Shown: one piece after another, positions 53,734 through 64,000 of the stretch
Position numbering within the stretch: position 1 is the first letter of the stretch
Layout of the letters: each line of letters opens with the position of its first letter
Origin: Caprella mutica
Lineage: Eukaryota; Arthropoda; Malacostraca; Amphipoda; Caprellidae
Assembly (NCBI GenBank): GCA_947561585.1
Contig: CANNZV010000426.1
Span: 356,414-420,413, forward strand
DNA length: 64,000 nt
Direction of reading: 5' to 3'
The notes under the pieces: model-generated
What the model was told of the DNA's origin: nothing
Seen by the model: only the letters and a program-made list of their open reading frames with translations
The model's database searches: none
Made by a program: the position numbers and the translations under genes

Positions 53734-56700
53734 ATGGGCTGTTTGTTGCATTTAGTTATCTCATTGAAATATAAAAATATAAATTTTCAAACTTCAAAAA
53801 TGGAATCTGCTGCGGAAAAGAAAAGAAGATTAGCGAGAGAAAGACAACGGACTCGAAGATCTAAATTGAGCCAAGAACAGCTACAGAAAGGAAAAGAATT
53901 GATAGAGAACGTCTTTTAATTCGATCAAGAACAAGCTGCAGAAAGAAGACTTCAAAATAGAAATTTAATGAATGAATTAAGACGAAATACCAATGAAGAA
54001 CAAACAAACGAAAGAAGAGAGATATAGACAAAGACATGCCCATATCTGCCAAAATGAAACGGAAGAGCTAACCAATGAAAGAAGAGAGATTAATAGGCAG
54101 CGACATATCCAATTATGCCAAAATGAATCTGAAGAAATATTAAATATTCGAATAAACATTGAAAGACAAAGACAAGCTGAAAGAAGTCAATATGAAACTA
54201 GACCACAAAGGAACGCTAGAAGAGATGCAATGAGAAACAGAATGCAAGAACGATACCTTCGGGACAATCGGATACGACATCAAGAGTTAATAGCAGAAAG
54301 GCATTATATCTCAACATATGAAAATAACATTGAACAGCGCAACTGCGGTGAAATGAATATTCTTTGTCAATCTTGCCGAGCTAAACACTTCACTTCCAAA
54401 AAACCTGCGGATGGACATTTCAACAGTTGCTGCCAAAAAGGTAAAATACTTCTTTCAATTCGAAGAGAATATCCCGAGTATATTCGTTCATTGATCTCTG
54501 ACACCTTCAATCCTCATTATAAAATATAAAATTTTAAAGAATGCATTAGATAATACAACTCTGCATTATCATTTGCATCGTTGGGGTCCAAAATTACAGA
54601 ACCTCCTGGAAGAGGTCCGTATTGCTTTAAGGTTCATGGGCAAATGTATCATCGAATGTCACTCATGCATCCGATTAATGGCGAACATAGGCAATTTGCC
54701 CAACTGTATTGTATGTCATTGATTCATCTGCCGCGAACAATATAAGACTTGCAAATGATGCAAATCATCGATGCATTCCACAAATCATGACAAATTTAGA
54801 TCGAATAATTTGTGAAAACAACGTTTATGCTGTTTCATATAAGACTATTAAAGAAGTTGAGTATCAGGCGCATGAGAGTGCACTTCGTGAAGGCAGAGAA
54901 ATACCTATTGTCAACATTGTTTTTAACAGGGATCGCACTGCAGACAGAAGAACGTATAATCTACCGAATGTGAATGAAATTGCAATGGTTTTCAGAAACC
55001 AAGATGGAGAAGCCTCCCTTTAATAGAGATTTTCGAGTTTACCCAAGAAACGAAGATGCTCAATTGATAAATCTAAATATTTTGAGTCCCAACCTAGATC
55101 CCATGACTTATGCTTTATTTCTCCCATTCGGTGAACCAGGATCGCAACCAAATATGGTGGGAAATGTAAACGACAGACCGAATATTCGACGGAGAAATAT
55201 ATCGATGTTATAACATAAAGTTGCACTCACAGCAATAAGAGACAAATTTAACCCAATACTTCACGGTGGAAAACTTTTCCAGCAATGGGCAGTAGATTCA
55301 TATTTCCAAGTGGAAGCAAACAACTTGAATTTCATCAAGAATCAACAGAATCGACTGAGAGTAGAGCAGCAAAGTGGATTGGCAGATCATTTGAATAATG
55401 CAAGGAATGATTTAGGAATGCAAATAGGACGAACCGTAATTTTGCCCTCATCTTTCCAAGCTTCTCCACGGAATATGAAAGAAAGATACCAAGATGCAAT
55501 GGCCATTGTACGTAAATATGGTCCACCTGATTTATTTATCACTATGACCTGCAATCCAAACTGGACAGAAATTAAAGAAAAATTATTTTATGGCCAAAGT
55601 GCATCAGATCGACTCGATTTGATGGCAAGAGTATTCAGTTTGAAACTTAAAGAGCTTTTGGAAAATATTAATAAGAAACACATTTTAGGAAAAGTTGAAG
55701 CATATTGCTATTCCATCGAATTTCAAGAGAGGTTTACCTCATGCTCACATTCTGGTAATTTTAAATACAATTGACAGCCAGAATGATCCAGCGAAAATCA
55801 ACGACATAGTTTGCGCTGAAATACCTGATCGACGAACGAAACCTCAACTCCATGAAATTGTTAAAAAATTCATGCTCCATGGACCCTGTGGAGATCAACG
55901 GCCCAATGCATCCTGCATGGAAAATAGTATTTGCACAAAAAAATTCCCAAAGGAATTTCATAATGCAACAAAATGACAGCAAACGGTTATCCATCATATA
56001 AACGACGTTCAAGTGTACAAGTTGGAAGTAGTACCTTTAATAATAGGTATGTGGTTCCTTACAACAAATTCTTATGCCACAAATTCAACTGTCACATAAA
56101 TGTTGAAATATGCTCCTCAGTTACTTCTGTTAAGTTCATTTTTAAATATGTTTACAAAGGCTACGACTCTATTCATTTAAATGTAGACGAAGTTGCAGGG
56201 GACATTACAGCCAATTACGACGAAGTAACCCATCACTTGGAAGTGCGATATGTGAGTGCTCCAGAAGCCATGTGGAGATTGCTTGAAAACAAGATGCATG
56301 GAAGATCTCACAGTGTTATACGTTTGGCTGTTCACTTGCCTCAAGAGCAACTCATTTATTTTGAAGAAGGCGATGAAAGAGGTGCTTTGGAAAGAGCAGC
56401 AAACAGAAATACTCCATTAACTGTATGATTTCAGCTTAATCTAGTAGATACTAACGCACGACAGTTTTCTACACAGAAATACCATACCACTACGTGTTTA
56501 ACAAACAAATCAATTCATGGAAACCACGAGTGAGAGGCCAAGATAAAATAATATCTAGATTGTACACAGTCAGTCCAAGAGATGAAGAACGTTTCCATTT
56601 ACGACTACTGTTAATACATGTCCGAGGAGCCTGCAGTTTTGCAGAGTTGCGAACAGTTGACGGAATCATTTATGATACTTACAAAGAAGCTGCAAGCCAC

Positions 56701-58483
56701 AGAAATTTGCTGCAAAATGACGAAGAATGGCGATCATGTATGACAGAAGCTTCTTTACAAAGCATGCCTCAACAACTGAGACAATCATTTGGTCTCATTT
56801 GTATCTTTAATACTTCAAAGGATCCTTTACGATTATACAACCAGTTTGAAGAGCATTTCATTGAAGACTTCGCACTGACCAATGTTAGGGAAGTAGCTGT
56901 GCAAAAATCTTTGAAAGACATTGAATTAACATTATTAATGCACGGAATACATTGCAGTGACTTGCATCTACCATTTAAAAATGTTCCATTCGTGAATGAA
57001 AATAATAATGATAATGAAGAAGTTCAAGCAAATGCTGTCGAGACCATCATTGCAACTCTTACTGATTCCCAACGGCAAGTCTTTGATATTATTATCGCAG
57101 CTATCAATGATGAAGGGAGAGAATGTAGATTCTTCTTTTTAGATGGCCCAGGAGGAACTGGAAAAACATACCTATATCACAGGTTGATCAGTGTCTTGAA
57201 GAGTCAGAATAAAACTGTTCTGTTGTACGCTACTACAGGTATTGCCGCGGATCTACTTATAGATGGCAGAACCGTACACAGTGGTATGAAATTACCTGTA
57301 CCAATACTTGGAAATTGATCGGCTAGAATAAGAGTACCATCTGATTGTTCTGAAAAGTTGAAATTGGCTCAACTATTGATAATTGATGAAGCATCAATTC
57401 TGTCCAGCAATGCCCTGCGTATAATTGATTGTCTTTTGAAATCAGTAATGAATTGCACAAAGCCATTTGGTGGTAAAGTTATTTTTTACTCAGCGGAGAC
57501 TTCGTCAAACAGCTCCAATTATTCCAAGAGGATCAAACGCAGAAATAAATCAAATAATTGAATCATCGATAAAACAATCTGTTCTTTGGAGACACTTAAC
57601 CAAATTGAGTCTTACAGAAAATATGCGTATTACAGGACACAAGGACTTCAACCGGTGGCTCTTGGATATCGGAAATGGAACATTATCAAATGAGGAAGAT
57701 ATTTCAAATGATTTAATAGAAATACCGCAAGAAATGATATCAACGAGAAATATTGTTAATGATATATTTGGAGATTCATTGATTCTGGATAGTGTCGACG
57801 CTATAGAAAATGTGGCCTCCAAAATTATCCTGCATGATTCCTGACTCCAAAAAATGTTGATGCTCTTAAAATAAACAACCAGATACTTGCTGTAATCCCT
57901 GGAGAAATATAAACATATAAAAGCGTTGATACTATAACTACTGAAAATGATGAGACAGCTTTCAATTATCCAGTTGAGTTTCTGAACTCTTTGACTCCAT
58001 CAGAAGTGCCACCACACGCATTAAAACTGAAGAAAGGCTCTATAGCAATGCTCATACGAAACTTAAATCCATTAAAAGATCTATTGAATGGAACTCGAAT
58101 TTTAGTCAAATCTCTCAATGAACTGTATATTTATTCATGGTGAAATTCTGAGTGGAAGTAAAAGAACAGAGCAAGTTTTTATTCCAAGAATAAATATATC
58201 TCCAAGTGACACGACGTTACCATTCACCATGACCAGAAGATAATTTCCTTTAATACCGGCCTTTGCAATAACCATCAACAAATCACAGAGACAAAGTTTT
58301 GATAAAGTTGAAATTTTTCTACCATCGCCAGTCTTCAGTCATGGTCAACTTTACGTGGCATTGAGCAGAACTCGGGACAGAAATAATCTAAGAATTTGTA
58401 TAAGCAATAACGCAAACCAAGGATCATTAATTTCAAACAGAACTTTCACAAAAAATGTAGTTTTGTTAGAGTTACTAAGTTGA
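53734..58483 (+). pseudogene. Helitron Rep-helicase (HUH nuclease + Pif1-like helicase), decayed by frameshifts and stops
   Basis: Segments in three frames line up in Helitron order. A basic N-terminal part (53793-54529) has CQSCRAKHF and CCQKGK. At 54540-55774 lie GRGPYCFKVHGQMYHRMS, LSPNLDPMTYALFLPFGEPG and PDLFITMTCNPNW. The HUH site RGLPHAHILVIL (55725 on) follows, then FIFKYVYKGYD near 56150, the usual place of the catalytic tyrosines. The helicase has Walker A GPGGTGKT (about 57147), Walker B LIIDEAS (57376), APIIPRGS and a C-terminal GQLYVALSRTR. Breaks: stop at 53917, frameshifts near 54708, 55725, 55975, 56470 and 57480, stops at 55211, 56426 and 57316, and more after 57842. Helitrons move by rolling-circle replication; this copy cannot. 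Confidence 0.88.
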
Positions 58484-58683
58484 TCTTCGAACAGGTTCAT
58501 GATTTAGTATTTAGTATAAACAATTGTAATTTTATAAGATAAAGATATTTCGTACGTATTTATATGTGTTTCATTATAATATTGTGTTTTATCACTGTTC
58601 CAACTATTAATTTTTCTGTTTAAAAAATCGACCAAATATATTCAACAATTGTCGTCATATATAATTATAACGGCACGGGTACA

Positions 58684-58687
58684 CTAG
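58684..58687 (+). other. Candidate 3' end (CTAG) of the Helitron
   Basis: The sequence aacggcacgggtacactagt, 200 bp past the helicase remnant, ends in CTAG followed by T, as Helitrons do, and resembles the mini-Helitron end at 59158. No clean hairpin precedes it, so the call is tentative. The 5' end (TC) was not located with confidence. Confidence 0.4.
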
Positions 58688-58816
58688 TATTTATATATTT
58701 GACAAGTAACGTAAACAGTTAATTTATTTTTGTCTTCTGACTAACGGTAACCCACGTAAATAAGCAAGGTAATATCATGCAATATTTAATATTAGATTAC
58801 ATACTCTGTTTCTATA

Positions 58817-59311
58817 CAGGGTGACCCACAAAAGTGTACCCAACTTAGAATTAATATAAACATCGTATTAATCTATACTAATAACTTCCCTCGTGTGTTT
58901 GTTAATTAATTTATTTATTTGGTGTCCGCTTTTACTCGACGGGTATTGAACATGAAGAATGTAACTATGATACGCACGGGAATATATTGACTTGATATTT
59001 AAATTGCTTTCATTCAATTTCTGTGTGTATTTTATCTATAAAATATAGTATCAGCTTATGCAGAAAAATAAATTTTAATTGAGTTAAATGAAAGAACCTA
59101 ATAACGGGTAATAAATTGGTATTGAAGACCCGTTATTTTTAACGGGCAAATACACTAGTAACTAATAAGTAGTTAAAAAATGAGTTGGAAGTAAATTTTA
59201 AAATTATATTTTTTTCATGTATCCATTCTACCTCCGTCATTGCTTAAGATTGTACGTGTACAAAATCAATATTATTTCAAACTTGGATACACTTTTTTGT
59301 GGGTCACCCTG
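58817..59311. mobile_element. TIR MITE with TA duplication, interrupted by a mini-Helitron
   Basis: The ends cagggtgacccacaaaagtg and, inverted, cagggtgacccacaaaaaag continue as a TIR of about 30 bp; TA flanks both sides. Removing the nested element (58872-59158) leaves about 208 bp. The superfamily is inferred (TA target, so Tc1/mariner-like). Confidence 0.8.
58872..59158 (+). mobile_element. Non-autonomous mini-Helitron (287 bp)
   Basis: The 5' end is tctatactaataacttccc preceded by A. The 3' end has a perfect 7-bp stem (cccgtta at 59129-59135 with taacggg at 59140-59146, loop tttt), then caaataca and CTAG at 59155-59158, followed by T. TC start, hairpin, CTAG end and A/T target are the full set of Helitron boundary marks. 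Confidence 0.82.
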
Positions 59312-59470
59312 TATAGTAATGAATAGTTATTGGTATACAAGGATTTTAGCATGGTTGTTTGTGCAGTGTACGGATGTCATGAAAAAAGTATTTACCCCGT
59401 TGTATACTATATAGAGCATTTAATCTAATACTGCCAAGATATATTAACTCTAAAGTAATATATCTTGCCA

Positions 59471-59536
59471 GATGTGCGTTCGTATTTGTTTATCCGCAAA
59501 AGAGTCTGAAACTCGTATCAAGGCGTAGCATAAGTG
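59471..59536. repeat. Partial arm of the 27284-type TIR element
   Basis: The sequence cgttcgtatttgtttatccg, then gaaactcgtatcaaggc, matches the right arm at 28340-28400. Confidence 0.6.
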
Positions 59537-59539
59537 CCC

Positions 59540-60265
59540 GCTCGGCATCAATTATTAACCAAGTGAATGAAATAATTCATTTGTTAATAGTATTGGAAGT
59601 ATTTTAAATAAAGTGAATAGCTAATATATAGATGAAGAAACAAAAGACATTCAAATCATATAACAGATTCAGGATAGAGCTCGTATGGGCTAAATTAGAG
59701 AAATCCGAAAATAAATAAAAAACATTATTGAGAATCCACATCCCACATAATTCATGATCTTTGAATACAATATAATGAAGAGGCAAAGAAACGCCGGAGA
59801 AAACATAACCTCACATTTATGGCAGAGGCAAGCATCATCAAATATTATTTTCTATCTAAGATGAAGTATAACCATAAAACCAACTACATAGCTATTTTAC
59901 AATCTTGAGTTCTGAAAACAAGACCATTACGAGATAAGGAGTGACTTTATTCTAATAATGTAATGGGTAGGTAGTGAAAGCAAACCATCAGTAGATAACT
60001 GAAGAGTGGAGTAATTACTCTAAAAATAATCAGGATAGCTACAGTAATTTACTTTGGAGAAGGATTCTTATTAAATTAGCTATGAGACTGCTATATATTG
60101 TGCTAAATAAGATGTTAAAAAGCTTTCCCTATTAATAATAAGGTAATCCAAGGAGACATGAAGAGAATAAGGACTCGTAGAAGAGGGGACAGTGAAAGTA
60201 CGCTCTATGCACTAAATTGATTACTCGGCTATCACAGGTAACAGTGTCGACTCAGCGCATTGATG
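59540..60265. other. AT-rich spacer, no gene seen
   Basis: No exon or element is recognised before the 36-bp array. Confidence 0.4.
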
Positions 60266-60278
60266 GCAAGAATAGACA

Positions 60279-61002
60279 CCCATGGATAAGAGACCTACAC
60301 AGTCAGTCTGCTTACCCATGGATAAAAGACCTATACAGTCAGCCTGCCCATCCATGGATAAAAGACCTACACAGGCAGTCTACCCATCCATGGATAAAAG
60401 ACCTAAACTGTCAGTCTGCCTACCAATGGATAAAAGACCTACAGTCAGTCTGCCCACCCATGGATAAAAGACCTAAACTGTCAGTCTGCCCACCAATGGA
60501 TAAAAGACCTACAGTCAGTCTGCCCACCCATGGATAAAAGACCTAAACTGTCAGTCTGCCCACCCATGGATAAAAGAGCTACAGTCAGTCTGCCCACCCA
60601 TGGATAAAAGACTTACACAGTCAATTTGCTCACCCATGGATAAAAGACCTACACAGTCAGTCTGCTTACCCATGGATAAGAGACCTACACAGTCAGTCTG
60701 CTTACCCATGGATAAGAGACCTACACAGTCAGTCTGCTTACCCATGGATAAGAGACCTACACAGTCAGTCTGCTTACCCATGGATAAGAGACCTACACAG
60801 TCAGTCTGCTTACCCATGGATAAGAGACCTACACAGTCAGTCTGCTTACCCATGGATAAGAAACCTACACAGTCAGTCTGCTTACCCATGGATAAGAGAC
60901 CTACACAGTCAGTCTGCTTACCTATGGATAAGAGACCTACACAGTCAGTCTGTTTACCCATGGATAAGAAACCTACAATGTCAGTCTGCCCACTCATGGA
61001 CA
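60279..61002. repeat. 33-36-bp minisatellite, about 21 copies
   Basis: The unit reads acccatggataagagaccta, then cacagtcagtctgctt. The left third has 33-bp units (acagtcagtctgcccacc), the right two thirds homogeneous 36-bp units. Multiples of 3 keep frames open on both strands; these are not genes. Confidence 0.95.
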
Positions 61003-61095
61003 TAGCAAGGCAGAAGGAAGAGAAAGAAAGAAGTAGAAGAAAGATACAAAGGAAAGCTGAAAAAAGGCATACTTAGGCATGCAGGATAATTATGG

Positions 61096-62287
61096 GCAGT
61101 GCTAAACTGCACCACCAGGTGGCAATGCAGTGCTAAACTGCACCACCAGGTGGCAATGCAGTGCTGAACGACACCACCAGACGGCAATGCAGTGCTAAAC
61201 TGCACCACCAGGTGGCAATGCAGTGCTGAACGACACCACCAGACGGCAATGCAGTGCTAAACTGCACCACCAGGTGGCAATGCAGTGCTAAACTGCACCA
61301 CCAGGTGGCAATGCAGTGCTGAACGACACCACCAGACGGCAATGCAGTGCTGAATGACACCACCAGGTGGCAATGCAGTGCTAAACTACACCAACAAGTG
61401 GTAATGCAGTGCTAAACTGCACCACCAGACGGCAATGCAGTGCTGAACGACACCACCAGACGGCAATGCAGTGCTGAATGACACCCCCAGGTGGCAATGC
61501 AGTGCTAAACTACACCAACAAGTGGTAATGCAGTGCTAAACTGCACCACCAGACGGCAATGCAGTGCTAAACTACACCAACAAGTGGTAATGCAGTGCTA
61601 AACTGCACCACCAGACGGCAATGCAGTGCTAAACTGCACCACCAGACGGCAATGCAGTGCTGAACGACACCACCAGACGGCAATGCAGTGCTGAATGACA
61701 CCACCAGACGGCAATGCAGTGCTGAATGACACCACCAGACGGCAATGCAGTGCTGAATGACACCACCAGACGGCAATGCAGTGCTGAATGACACCACCAG
61801 GTGGCAATGCAGTGCTGAATGACACCACCAGGTGGCAATGCAGTGCTGAATGACACCACCAGGTGGCAATGCAGTGCTGAATGACACCACCAGACGGCAA
61901 TGCAGTGCTGAATGACACCACCAGGTGGCAATGCAGTGCTAAACTGCACCACCATACGGCAATGCAGTGCTGAATGACACCACCAGACGGCAATGCAGTG
62001 CTGAATGACACCACCAGGTGGCAATGCAGTGCTAAACTGCATCACCATACGGCAATGCAGTGCTGAACGACACCATCAGGTGGCAATGCAGTGCTGAACG
62101 ACACCACCAGGTGGCAATGCAGTGCTAAACTGCATCACCAGGTGGTAATGCAGTGCTAAACTGCATCACCAGACAGCAATGCAGTGCTGAACACCACCAG
62201 GTGGCAATGCAGTGCTGAACGACACCACCAGGTGGCAATGCAGTGCTAAACTGCACCACTAGGTGGCAATGCATTGCTAAGTGGTAA
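61096..62287. repeat. 31-bp minisatellite, about 38 copies
   Basis: The unit reads ggcaatgcagtgctaaactg, then caccaccaggt. Four common forms combine ctaaactgc or ctgaacgac/ctgaatgac with aggt or agac. Each gcagtgctaaactgc and each ccaccaggtgg is a small inverted repeat. Confidence 0.95.
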
Positions 62288-62639
62288 TAACCAGCACATG
62301 CCAAATCTCCTCTTGAAATATCTCTTTCTTATCTTGAGTGTCTTATTTAAAGAACAGAAGAGTAAAGGCCTCACAACAATTGGTGAAGGATGTAGGATTT
62401 TATGTATCCTGCAATCATTTGTTTTTGTTACCTCCATTTCAAAATAGAATGTAAAGAGAGAAATATAATAAAACTGCCACTTTTTTCTTTGGAAGCTCTC
62501 AATTTAAACAAAACACATACTCTTTTATTTATATTATATATCTTTAAGTTAAAATTAGGTTTCTTGAGGATGATTTTTGTATAAGTCGAAAGCTTGAAAA
62601 CATAATTTATTTGTCATTCATCATCATTGCTATTCATCA

Positions 62640-62950
62640 CAAAAGTCAAAGTCAAGGTCATTTACAACTGAAAAAGTATTGAACCATATTGCTTGAAACT
62701 TGGTGAGACGATTGGTCAATATCCAGAACCAATTTGTTAGATTTTGGGAGCGATCGGGTCAAAGATCAAGGTCAAGGTCATTTATAACTCAACAACTCAA
62801 AAAGTGTTCAAAAAAATTGCTTGAAATTTGGTGGGATTATTAGTCAATGTCCAGTTACCAGTTTATTAGATTTTGGGAGCGAATGGTTCAAAGGTTTAGG
62901 TCAAGGTCATTTATAAGCGGCGGCGAAGGTAAGTGCTCTACCGGGTGCAC
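62640..62950. repeat. About 120-bp degenerate tandem repeat, second array
   Basis: Two to three units with gaaacttggtgagacgattg, ttttgggagcgatcgggtca and caaggtcaaggtcatttata, ending at gcggcggcgaaggtaagtgc, match 52925-53425. It is related to that array unit for unit. Confidence 0.75.
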
Positions 62951-63590
62951 GTAATCTATTCACGATTATTTTACAGTAGAACTCCTCTATGATGAAATCC
63001 TGTATAGTGAGTGTGTCCTGAGTAATGAAGTACCCTCGATAGTAAACAAATTGTCTTCAGTCTGTCATGAATGGCCAGTAGTTTCAGAAAATTAATTATC
63101 ATTTTATGGCAGACCTAATAATCTTTAAAGTCCTTTATATCGAGAAAGTGATCTAGCCAAAAGATATATATTGTTTAAATGAAAAGGAAATTAAATAAAA
63201 GGATCCTAGAAGAAGCAGTAATACGAGAATTTGTCTCCATGAACCAAGTCATCTACTACCAGTCAGTGATTGATGTAAAGTTACAAAGGAATAGGAACTA
63301 TCGCGTATGAAAGAGAAAAAAGAAAAAATGATTGAGTCTACCGAACACAAGAATCAGAACTTTTTAAAAAGAATTCGGGGACGGACAAAGGACGCCATTC
63401 CCTTCTCTCCTCTAGTTTCAGGATAGTGTCCCTAGGACAAGGTTAATGGACTGATAGGAATTGATAGGGCACTACTACGATATTAGTGCAGATACAAAGT
63501 CTTCATCAAAATAGTAAACGACTTTTATACTGATTACTAATTGAGATAGCTACACAATTTCAAATTAATTAAATAATTAAGTAGGTTTTT
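62951..63590. other. Spacer, no gene seen
   Basis: No coding stretch or repeat is recognised here. Confidence 0.4.
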
Positions 63591-63597
63591 AAAGTCT

Positions 63598-64000
63598 GCT
63601 TCGGAACCGAAGGCCATATCACTGACATCAAGAAAATTAAAAACAAGGGACTGGAAGAAGCAGTCAGAAAAGAAAAGGGCTCAATGGACAAAGCACCTAC
63701 CACCAGTCGATGACAATGCTCATGGATGCAGAAGAGCAACTCCGTAAATGCATTACCACGGAATGTGACGAAAAGAGACACAACCACCGTTGGCTGTACT
63801 CACGGATGGAAGAGGAAAATGAAGAGGTGATAGTAAATGTGCTATCCTCTAAGAAAACCCTAGCGCTATCCTCTAAGCTACAAGTAGAGTTAAAAAATGA
63901 CAAACGTGGTAAAATGAAAAAAAGACAATCCATAATCCAAATTGCAATAGTTCGGGGCCTAAGGAACGTTACCCCCCTTCTCTTCCATTCACCACAGACA
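63598..64000 (+). repeat. Dispersed repeat, copy with the longest protein-like frame, runs off the window
   Basis: It matches the families at 2765 (inverse), 46530 and 50985. One + frame, from about 63710, is open for roughly 95 codons with EECDEKRHNHRW-like content (CITTECDEKRHNHRWLYSRM, then EEENEEVIVN). The 46600 copy reads TKECDEKKHNHRWVHSRM before breaking. It may derive from an element protein or a captured exon; I do not recognise it. Confidence 0.55.

Noticed and set aside
60551..62048. Open frames on both strands over the 36-bp and 31-bp arrays
   Set aside because: Repeat by-products with simple periodic peptides and no family resemblance.
1..64000. tRNA, rRNA or spliceosomal RNA genes
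   Set aside because: I looked for internal promoter boxes and conserved RNA cores by eye and found none I could support; a covariance-model search would be decisive.

Overview
The window is nuclear DNA from an invertebrate animal. It is AT-rich, its genes are broken by GT-AG introns, and its mobile elements (hAT-type MITEs, foldback elements, a Helitron, a non-LTR retrotransposon) are of animal type. I cannot assign a phylum. Two host genes can be reconstructed, both on the + strand. About 10-11 kb of the 64 kb is tandem minisatellite, in at least sixteen separate arrays.

1-15.96 kb holds no exon I can support. It is a run of minisatellites (units 16-57 bp) with a few foldback MITEs and inverted-repeat elements. 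It is probably upstream sequence or a very long first intron of the next gene. 15.965-25.27 kb is an ADAM10/Kuzbanian-type membrane metalloprotease in 14 visible coding exons. Every junction joins in frame: prodomain with cysteine switch, furin site, HEXXHXXGXXH zinc site split by an intron, disintegrin and cysteine-rich regions, one transmembrane segment, and a long cytoplasmic tail with a PPPY motif and two possible last exons. Only the signal-peptide exon is missing.

25.3-36.5 kb is a transposon graveyard: a triple-nested element at 27.3-28.4 kb, a cluster of MITEs whose ends all read CCAGTCTG (29.6-36.1 kb, several with 8-bp target duplications), a 1.6-kb foldback element and a hAT MITE. 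36.86-46.30 kb is a WDR43/UTP5-type ribosome-biogenesis gene (ten exons, about 609 residues, Utp12 domain, acidic C-terminus). Two of its introns carry large minisatellites. One is about 70 copies of a 20-bp unit resembling a 3' splice site. The other is about 68 copies of a 23-bp unit that is a copy of the gene's own exon/intron boundary, including its 5' splice site. This pair is the most unusual thing in the window.

46.4-52.9 kb holds two near-identical 1.9-kb direct repeats, each ending in a 0.9-kb TIR element, around a broken non-LTR retrotransposon ORF1 on the - strand with a duplicated zinc-knuckle module. 52.9-59.3 kb holds a decayed Helitron (Rep HUH nuclease plus Pif1-like helicase), then a small MITE with a mini-Helitron inside it. 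60.2-62.3 kb is two more minisatellites. 62.6-64 kb repeats sequence families seen earlier in the window.

The two host genes are functionally unrelated: cell-surface shedding versus nucleolar pre-rRNA processing. The shared theme is intronic tandem repeats whose units look like splice sites on the sense strand. All functional calls rest on reading motifs by eye; no database search was run.
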